This document shows positions 45,510 to 55,700 of a stretch of 64,000 nucleotides of DNA, one piece after another. Every line of letters starts with the position of its first letter. The first letter of the stretch is position 1. Where the stretch lies: NCBI GenBank assembly GCA_964028335.1, contig OZ034806.1, forward strand, positions 69,998,607 through 70,062,606, written 5' to 3'. Source of the stretch: Altica lythri. Lineage: Eukaryota > Arthropoda > Insecta > Coleoptera > Chrysomelidae. The notes beneath the pieces are model-generated. The model was not told where the DNA came from and did not search any database. It saw only the letters and a program-made list of their open reading frames with translations. The translations under genes were made by a program, and so were the position numbers.

Positions 45510-46726
45510 CTGTATAAATAACAATTTTTTTTGTACTGACAGAAATACAGAAGAAATTACATGTATAAAACAAAAGTAAGAGAATTAATGTAAAAATTAT
45601 TTGAAAATAAATAGTTTTACCTGCAAAAAATAAGATAAAATGGTTGAGCAGCTTTATGCAGTTCTGTTGTAACATCCAAAATATATTCATCACCAGCTAA
45701 AGGCATAGTAAATGCATCACCTTGAACTATACAATAAAGACTAAATTCTTGCTGTTCCACTTCATTAGTAATGCCTATTAGACTACATAATTCACTAATT
45801 ACATCAGCAACCACAGTGCTGCATCTATAACAAAATATATATTTTTTATTATTTATATATAGATGAATAAAACTCTAGTAACTTTTACCTGGTATTAACT
45901 ACCCTTTCAGCACCACCAGGTAACCTATAAATCTGTCTCCTCGCACTTCTACCAGCACTAACAGCTGTTACTTCTTCAACTGATGGTACATTTTTTCTTC
46001 CACCACACCTTTGTGTTTTTCGTAAATTTGATAAACAGACAGCAGCTGTTCCATGACAAACTCTTCTTCTATCATTTGCAGCACTTGTTAAATGTTCGGT
46101 TAAGAAAGGAAGAAGCATATCGGAAGAAGCAAAATAGGCTGCTACAATAGACAAGAGACGCCAGGCACGTTGGCATGATTCAGGATTCGGTGATTTATTA
46201 CTTGTGGTTTGTTTCATTAATTGACAGTATACTTCGTCACGGAGTTGGATAAATTTATGACAATGCTGAAATTAAATATAAGATTATTTTTATAATAAAA
46301 CTTTACGTATACAGGGAGTTTAAAAAGTGTCACAAAATGAAATGGGTGATAGTATGTCCCAAAATAACCAAAAAATGTTAATAAACATATGTAAATAAAT
46401 AAGATGTTCAAAGATGTTCCAAAATTGGCTAAGATTCGATGACATCCCTGCTCAACTCTTTTCTGCAGCTTCTCCAGGTTATTCACAGGAGTGGCGTATA
46501 CGAAATTTTTTAAGTGTTCCCAAAGTCAAGTGGTTAAAATCAGGTCTTTCTTAGTGGTGCCTATCAATTAAACGGTGGAGCCAAAAACCACTAGAAGAAA
46601 TAAAATTAAAAGAAACAATAACTTAAAAGTCCGAAAATTAATAAAATCTGGTAAATACTGGTACAGATCAAAACTATAAGAAGCAAAGACAAAGAAAAGA
46701 AGATAAAGTCTGAATGGCTAGATGCC

Positions 46727-46758
<32 letters not shown>

Positions 46759-49700
46759 GGTGCCTATCGAGAAGAAGACCTTGGACAACCCTTTGTTGCC
46801 GGAAGAATACCGGATATTTAAATAAGAGTTCTTGATTATTTAGAGTGATAATTGCTATTTCTGTTTTATTGAAACTAACGTCAGAGTTGAATTTCTAAAA
46901 TTTGTATTTGACACCCTAGGCTAACACAGATTACAATTCGCACCACGACCTAGAGCTACCAAGGAAAAATTATTTTATATGTAGTGTAAACAATTTTAAT
47001 ATTCTTACCATTAAAACAGTATAAACACATTTAACTTCGGACATTTCAGGTGTAAGCGGCATATCACCACTATATCTTAAAATACATTCAAAACATTCAA
47101 TAGCTAACGGTCCCATTTCCGGATCTTCTAACCTTAAAAGAGGTCCGTCAATAGGAACTCCTTGCCATTTTATTAAATCTGTATGTTGTTTCCATGTCCA
47201 TTCTTTTCTTTTTTCTTTCGATTTCGTCATCGAGTCCATCTTTAGATGTTCTAACCTGTAAGCAATACAACCGCAAATTTAAAAATGAAATTTTAGCTCT
47301 ACGCACTAATGCTCTAACAACTAAGTTATGAATGCTTATGGTGGATTTTTGCTGCATAGGGTGGTTTGGCGTCAAATAAAGGATTTTAAAAGTACTTTTA
47401 AGAGTTATGCAGATTTCCTATCACGACATTATGCAAGCAGCAACTTTATTATTTTTGATGAATACCCAGAAAATGTAGAAAAAAGCACAAAATTAGCCGA
47501 AATCCCTAAAGAAAAGGTCCATTACAAAACAGATTCCGCCTAGGTTATACGCTTTTGTTGCTTTTGGTCAATATTAGCAAAAATGGCTTTACGAAAATAT
47601 TTGACAATCCCATTTCGAAAATGGAATAAAAAGTTTGATGCATATTAAACAGTAACCTTGAAGAAATTCATAAACTTATTCACGAATAAATTCTAGATTT
47701 TACGATGGTAACAAACAGGTATAATTTGCTAAAGTTGATTTTCTGAACTTTATAAATCTCATACCTAATCAATGAACTTAATTTATTAATAATTAAATAA
47801 TAAATAATTTTTTAATTAATATATTTATATATAAATAATAAAATGATAAATTTATTTGGAAAAATTGAAACGCATGGTTGCGAGTTAAACAAGTGAGAAA
47901 TGTTACACCGAATTAATTCATGTAATAAATGATGCGTATCTAAGAACAACTCACATAGACATTTTCAGTTTTTATTCTACTTTTTAAGAAAATTAATAAA
48001 TACCTTCATTACTAATTAAAGAATATCACGCGGGGCAGAGTGGCAATTATACCTCGCTACACAAAATCACAGTTATACTAAAACATATAGGTCTATAAAA
48101 ATGGATCATCATATTATAAGAAGAGAAAGAAACGCAAACGTATTATGCTTTCTAATTTTTCACAATGTATGTATATAGAATTAATTGTGTTGCACACGAT
48201 TGCTTAAGAGAACGATTAATTATACTGATAAAAAATTATTATTAATTATAGGTTTAAAAAAGGTAATAAACTAGCTAATATCTATTGTTTTCTTATGTAA
48301 AGGAAATATTACGTTAAACAATAAATTTATGTGGGTGTTAATTTTACTTTTAAAATCTAACTAAAGCGATGCTTTATTAGTTATTAAATCAGTACTCAAA
48401 GTAAAATCAAACCAAATTGTAGACACTGTGTTTCGGTCTATTAGACCTCATCAGTACTGTAATTTCTCTTTAACAATTTCTTTTTTAAATATAAGCCAGC
48501 CCTGTCGTTCAAAATTTCCTTCACGTTCGAGAATCGCTCCTTAGAGGGGTAGCTGAAATTGACTTACGTGATAAAAACAGTCCATACCTTTATCGGAAAG
48601 AACTTTCTAGAATATATCGATTTGTTCTCTAACCAATCATATCCCTTTTTTTTAATCACGTGCAGCGTAAAAGTCTTATTCAATGCACACACCCTATGCA
48701 ACTGGCGGTACTCGGGGCGAGGTTGTTGCCAAGGAACCCCAAGTCAAACAGTTTCAGTTTCTCGCTTTTTTTTCTTTTCTTAAACTTACGAAGTAATTAA
48801 GTGTTTCTAGTGCCTATAGTCGAGCCGTTCAAAAGATGGAATGATCACGTGAACGGCACGCACTCTTTGAATATTATTCTCCCCAACCAACGTCACAAGT
48901 CCGATTTACACCACTCAACAAAAAAGTACCCACCCTCGATGCCTACAGTTTATATTATCTCTGGTATGAGTACAGTGTAAACTGTCCTTCGTTATTTCAG
49001 TTTAGAAGGCGTGGCATCGTGCGATTACGCCGGCCAGTCACTGATCACGCTTCCTTGAATTCCATCTTTTGAACGGATCGAGTATAGTTGCGTTTGTGAC
49101 GATTGAAGGTTTTATCTGAAGATTTCCAGACAGTATTATCTTTAAGAATTCCTTCAAATATTTAGTAATTATGACTGCGGATTAGTCAGATTACTGTATT
49201 TCGTTACTGTATACCTATAAAGATTAAGTTAATGGTTTATTCTCAAGCTACCTGTTAATCGAGACGAGAGAATTCTAGTCTATGATGTTCAAAGTTCAAA
49301 CTTTCGTACTGATGAGGTCTAATAGACCGAAAAACAGTGTCTACAGTTTGGTTTTGCCATTGCATAGACTGGTTGATATTTATATTTACGTCTCAGCATT
49401 TGGGTTACGAATTCTAACTATGCACAAATCTAGGTTATGTACCGGGAGATTGCCAGCATTGCGCAAGATACGAAAAAAAAAAGAAAAAGAAAAAAGATCC
49501 TTATAATCTCAAAATTAATTTTACTTTTTAGTAATATTGGCTCCTGATACAAGAAATACATATTTTACTATCCAATTTTTGCAATATATACTATTTGAAT
49601 TCTAAGCACTTAAATTTTGCATTAACAGTTGTACTTACTCAGTTGATTGTCTAAAGTTTTGCATAGCAAACTGCAACAATGAGTATCTTCCATTAGGAGG

Positions 49701-52700
49701 AAGAGGACTACTTGGTGATTGTCCTCCATCTCCTCGAGGAGGATTTTTATTGGGAGAATTAGGAGTCTCAAGAATAATATTCCTTGATTTATGAATACTA
49801 TTAGTATTGTTGTAATTGTTATTATTTGGAGTTGTGATGATTTCGAATGGTTCCACTGGTGGAGAACGAGCTCGTTGAGGTGAAGTTGCATCCCAGTGCG
49901 TTTTTGATTGAATCTGTAATAAAGTAATATATTTATGTATATATTTTTATAGAGAATCAAATAAAATTCTTTAATCATATATTTCTGCATGGCTGCCATC
50001 AGGTCAAAAATAATGGTTATATCTAAATATGGTTAATTGGAACGTAAATATTGATAATAAAGATGTTCTAGTGCTCCACAAAATCTTTGCGTGTAAAAAT
50101 AATCTTTGAAATTATTAAATAAATTACTCGAATATCATATAGATGTAAATTAAGTTAGTTTTTAATAGGTAGAGTGAAATTTCATTTAATAATGGTTAAT
50201 TACTTTGTTAGGTACTATTTGTTGTTGGAAACAAAAGAATCTTAAACTGTTTTAATTTTCACGAGGCCTATACGAGATATGTTCAGCAAAAAACGATTTT
50301 TTCAATATCTCATATAATCTTTATTTATTCATCAATATCTATTTTGTCCCCTTCAAGACAAAGACAAAACAAGACAAGAGGTTGAAGGGCAGGTGAAAGA
50401 AAGTTTATAGGGGTGTTGGATTTGAGGACCCTGTTGTAGGACTTATGTCCTTTTTAGCAAGTGGATGGGAAGGTTTGGAATGTTTGGATGGTGTTTCCCC
50501 ATTTGAAGCAGGTTGGATTGCTGTAACTGGAGCGCTTGTATCTTCTTGCCATCTATGGTGCTTGAACGTACCTGAGTACCTGAGTGTGAGTGTGAGTGGT
50601 GGAGTAACCCACGTGGTGCAATGTGGGGATGGGAATTTTTTTTCGAAAATGAAATGTACTTGTTCCGCGAAATTCAAAATTCTCGTTTCTTTCTGAACAA
50701 ACCTTATACCTCCATCAAATAAATTATGCAACACATACCAATTTTTGACCCGTAACAACTGTGTGTAATATAAATTTGAGTATTTTTGGAACGAATTCCC
50801 TTTCGCGCGTTACGAACAGACGCTAGGAGCTAGCCAAAAAAAATTCATACCAAAAATTGTCACGACACTATGACACGACACGCATGTTTCTCTCTCTCAC
50901 AGACCAAAAAATAAATAACTCTCTCTAGCTCTCTCTCATAGATAGATATATTACAATTAAAAAGACACTATTTTAAATTAAAAGAAAATGTACATTAAAA
51001 AGAAAATACTGTAGAATTAACTATAATAGTATTATATTTTATTTCATCCTGTTTTTATAAATTAATAAATTCATAAACATCTTAAAAATAGTTCGTAACT
51101 TGACTATTTAGGTACCTACGTCAAATTACCTTAACTGTCAGTTACTGTCAAATATTTTAATTTTAAAAATTTGTATTGAATTGTTAATTCCTGTTTTAAA
51201 TTATAAAAAATAATTCTAAAAAGATGTGTTATCTAAAGCTCTGGTATTGTATAAATGGACACTTTTGTTAAAAGAAACGAACTCTTAGGTAAGTAGAGAT
51301 TTTATACAGACAATAATAAATGCTTATGTATGTATAAACACTCTGTTGTGTTTACAAATTACTAATTCCTTCACTAATTAATCGAAAGGAACTTCGTTCC
51401 ATCCGGGTGTCCCTTGAAACCTCACACTTTTTTTTTCTATTTTATCAATAGGGTACCGGACAGTAATCAAAAAAAAATCTTAGATGTGTTTTAAAATAAA
51501 GTTTGTTATACAACAATATCACTCAATAAAGATTTTTAAGAAATAACAATGATTCATATTTTTAAATCAATAAATAAAGTTGCGTAAATTATCTGTGACG
51601 TATAAGAACCCAAACGCCAATCACAGTGCGTAACGTCATATGGAGGTAGTCGTAAGTAAACTACACTGCTTTGTATGTTATTTCGCGTTTTTCTACGATT
51701 TATTTGCATTTTTCTAAAAATATTTAATTGTAATTAGTTACGAATTGAAGGACTACAGTCATAACAGAACTTTAGTTATACATTATATCTCTAGTATAAG
51801 TGAATTTTGGAAATGAAAATATTCCCTATTTTATATGAAAGCACAAAATAAAATAATTATACACAATTTGTCAATGGTTTTATTTATTAACGTTCTCAAT
51901 ATAAAGTAAAATAAAATGTATATAAAAGATATAATTAAGTTTAAATATTCTCTATAGCTTCTTTGGCAGCTAAAACACAAATACAAGATTGTTTATGCAC
52001 TCGTAAAACATTCTAAGTAAGACATAACCTATAACCCCTACATTACATACATACTAAATATGATTATTTGTATTATGGGCTGTGTAATAACACTCTAGGT
52101 ACAGTACTTACATAAAAGTGATCTTCACAAAAGTAAACTGCTGAAGTAACAGACATTCCATCGCACTTTCGTCTTGCTAGGTCTAACCATTTCTTTCGTA
52201 TGTCTGGTTTTCGACCGAGGTACATCAATAAAAATTTTATTTGGAGTAGCTACTGATGTATTTCCACATCGAGGTACAACACACCAACGATATTTTTTTC
52301 GGTCCATGATGATTAAGAAACACAAAATACTTAATTTATCCAAGCACTGATCACTTGTAATATGGCTCGTAGTTCGTTTACCTCTATATGACGTCACGCG
52401 ATCTATATTGACATGAAGTGCTGTTTTCGCGGCAATTTGAAATAAATTATGTTTTTGACGTTTTCAAGTACTCCAGAGGATTTATTTAATTAAAATATTA
52501 TTTTTTATGGCTATATATATGAATAAAGATTATTTTTAAACACTATTTGAAAAGTTGTCCGGTTCCCTATTGTTGATATTTTTAATATTGTTTTTTAAAT
52601 ATTGCAAATACAAACGTTAATGTTTTCTTAGATACTGATTTGTCTAAAATAAGTAGCCCTATATATTTGTTGTTATTGTTATCATGATTTTAAATATGGC

Positions 52701-55700
52701 AACAAAAATATTACGTAGGCATTTTAAATTAAAAGAAAGTAAAGAAAGAGAAATAAAAAAAAAACTTAATAGCACTCAAAGAATGCTGATAGGCGAGGCA
52801 ATAAAGTAATAAACCTACCAACTTGCCGGAACAAGACGAATCCTAATTCAACTTTTTGCATTGTAATTAATAATCTAATGTGAAATGTCTTGAAATTATT
52901 TCTCACTTCTTCTTTTAAACGTTTTTCCCCGTAGAAAATCTATAACTGTCTGCAGTGGCGGCGGTAGTAATACAGTCAAAATAGACGAAAAAAAAAACAG
53001 TTAAATAGACAAAATTCGTATAGAGCTGAAAATTGGTATAGATGTCTATTAAAGCAAAAAAAATGAGTACGTAGTCCGTGAAATTTAAAATTCTCGTTTC
53101 TTTCTGAACAAACTTCGTACATCAGAAGTAATATAAAAAAAAAACATAAATCATAATTAATTTTGAAAAATTAACTGCTAACGAGTAATTTTGTAACGGT
53201 GAGTTATATTTAATGGAATAAAAATGTTAGTGACATCAATTCAGGCAAAAAAACGATAGGTTACAGGTATTACTTACACAATATTTCCAATGCCATGCAT
53301 TTACGTAATAATCGTTTACGTTTTTTTTTTTTTGATTACTTTTATAGGTAAACAAAATAATAATCAGTTTCCTGTTCAAAGCAAACATATAAAGTAACTA
53401 AAAATGAACAGCACATCCTTGTCGTCGTTAATCTGAAATTTATAGAAATCTCGGAAATTTTATGCAATGGGCTATTAACACCTTTAAGCCCTACAAATCT
53501 CGAGGATGGTATATTTTCAGCATTTTTACAACAAGGCATTGGTATCCTAATCCCTCACTATCTTAAGATATATTTGAAAAAATGAATAAAGCCTAATGTA
53601 TGTTTTTTTCATAAGAGTAGAAAACATCTTCCAATTTTCTACTAAGAAGTATGGGAAAATACTTGACACAAATATATAAGAAGTGTATATCTATCAAAGA
53701 TACAGGTAGGTATTACCTTACGAGTCACAATTTGTCTATCAACCTGGCAAATCAACAATAGAAATCTTGAAAAGTCTATTAACACAAAGGAAGTGGTTTT
53801 ATCAAATGTATACAATCCATATTAAACACTAGAAATATAGTTATCTACCTTGGTGATCAATAAAAGCAGTAAATGGAGGATTTTATCGTCTTTCCTGTGG
53901 TTAATGGTAATTGATGATTACTTAGCAAAGCTTAAAAAGGAAGGGTTTTGTGCTCTGGTAAAAATGGCAACATTATTGCATTCAAAGTGACTTAAACTTT
54001 ATAACTACTTGGTATCCTCAAGAAGGACTTTCAGCCAATCCTAACAAAACGATACTCATTTCATTTACCAATAGAAGAAAATCAATGATTCAACCTAATA
54101 AATGGTGTGACACCTTTATTCTCAAAAGACGTAAAACAGTTCTAGACTATCCTCGACATGACACTTAAGAAGAATCCACACTTCGAGAATATAATCTCTA
54201 AAGCTACAAGGACTATGTGGACCAATCGTAGGCTTTTTTGGAAACATGGAGTCGTAAACCTAAAACCAGGCTCTTAATAACCTATGCTGCGCTGTTTTGG
54301 TGGAACAAAACAGTAATAAAAGGCTCAATAGAGTTGCAAAAGGTGCAAAGACTCGCTTGCATAGTGATTACTAGCGCAATATGATTGGAGTTAATTCTAG
54401 ATCTTTCTCTGTTGTATTTATTTGTAGAAGGGATTGCTCTAGAAAGTGTCTACAGATTAACAATGATTACGTCTCTAAAACCCGGTGATCTTACAGGACT
54501 TGGGATTCTAAGGGTCAGAGCAACCCAGTTCATGAAGATACCTACAGACATTATGTCTCCAAAACCACAAGCCAGGTAGAGATCTCAGATTCGAGTCCTG
54601 TCGTACGTGACTTTTTTTTCGATTGTTCTTTAATGCCCTTATTTCTCTCATTTCTAAATTTCAAAAAAAACTTTTTATAAATTAAATATTTTCTATAACT
54701 TTTTTGCGGCATCAAATTCTACTTAATTCTATTCATTAATGAATTTAGCACAGCTTACAGAAATAATTCACCAGCCTGTTTAAAAAGATAATTACATCCG
54801 GGACTACACCAGAGGAATGGAGAGTAAGCATATTTAAGGATCCCCCAGACCGACGCGAAACTTTTCCGCCGCGAAAGTTTCGCTGCGGAAATTTCGCTAA
54901 CGGCACGGCAGCGAAACTGAGTTGTTCACACCAAACAGCGATTTTATCGCGGACACCAGATCTACTTAGGTGTTTCTAGTGGATGTAATTCTGTTAAATT
55001 ATTGGATGATTTAGATTTTTCCGATAGATATTTTATTACTGCAGCAGTGGGAGAATGGTTTTCAACGTCTATAACTTTTTTTGATCGCTTATTACGGTTT
55101 GATTGATGAATAGATGAATGACTTGTCGATATTTCATTAGATGACTTCGGCGTATTATATGTTTCATTTAATTCGTGGGATATTTTTTACACACTCAATT
55201 AATTTTTCTATTACAGCCATTTTAACAAATCAGATGATAAAACAGGTGTAGAATCACAACTGAATTGAACTAAATACTCGCGAAACTGTAGCGGACCAGC
55301 GGAAGTTCCGTGCAAGCAGCGTCAATTCCGCAGAACGCTGCAATGCCGCGAGTCTGGCGGAATTCGCCCCGATTGGTGTAGGCATCTCCGTATACCGCTG
55401 TGTATCTTGGTCCGCTGCGAAACTTATTTCGCAGCGGCAGCGGAAGTTTCGCGTCGGTCTGGGGGATCCTTTATTCCTATACATAAAAAGGACAAAGAAA
55501 AAACCCAAATAACTTTAGAAATATAACGCTCGGTCCTTAAGCTTTTTACCAAAATCATTGCAAGCAGAATTATGAAAAAGTTGCCAACATCCGAAGAACT
55601 GCAATGATTTAGGTTCAATAAATGAACGGTGGAGGCAATATTCATATTACGTCAAATGATCGATAGAGTTCAACAAACTGTTTTGTTGATTTAACCAAGG

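Larger units (their letters stand above)
48400..49365. mobile_element. fold-back element with two hammerhead motifs (second pair)
   Basis: Outward-facing hammerheads lie at 48419-48457 (minus) and 49306-49344 (plus). Internal arms 'gttcaaaagatggaat' (about 48831) and 'attccatcttttgaac' (about 49058) are inverted, as are the outer flanks 'aaaccaaattgtagacac' and 'gtgtctacagtttggttt'. About 960 bp, with no coding capacity. It lies within a Myo15 intron. Confidence 0.7.

Noticed and set aside
54565..54612. 'gattcgagtcctg' resembling a tRNA T-arm/B box before a T-run
   Set aside because: The T-stem pairs poorly and no A box, D-arm or acceptor stem is found upstream, so a tRNA or tRNA-derived SINE is not supported.
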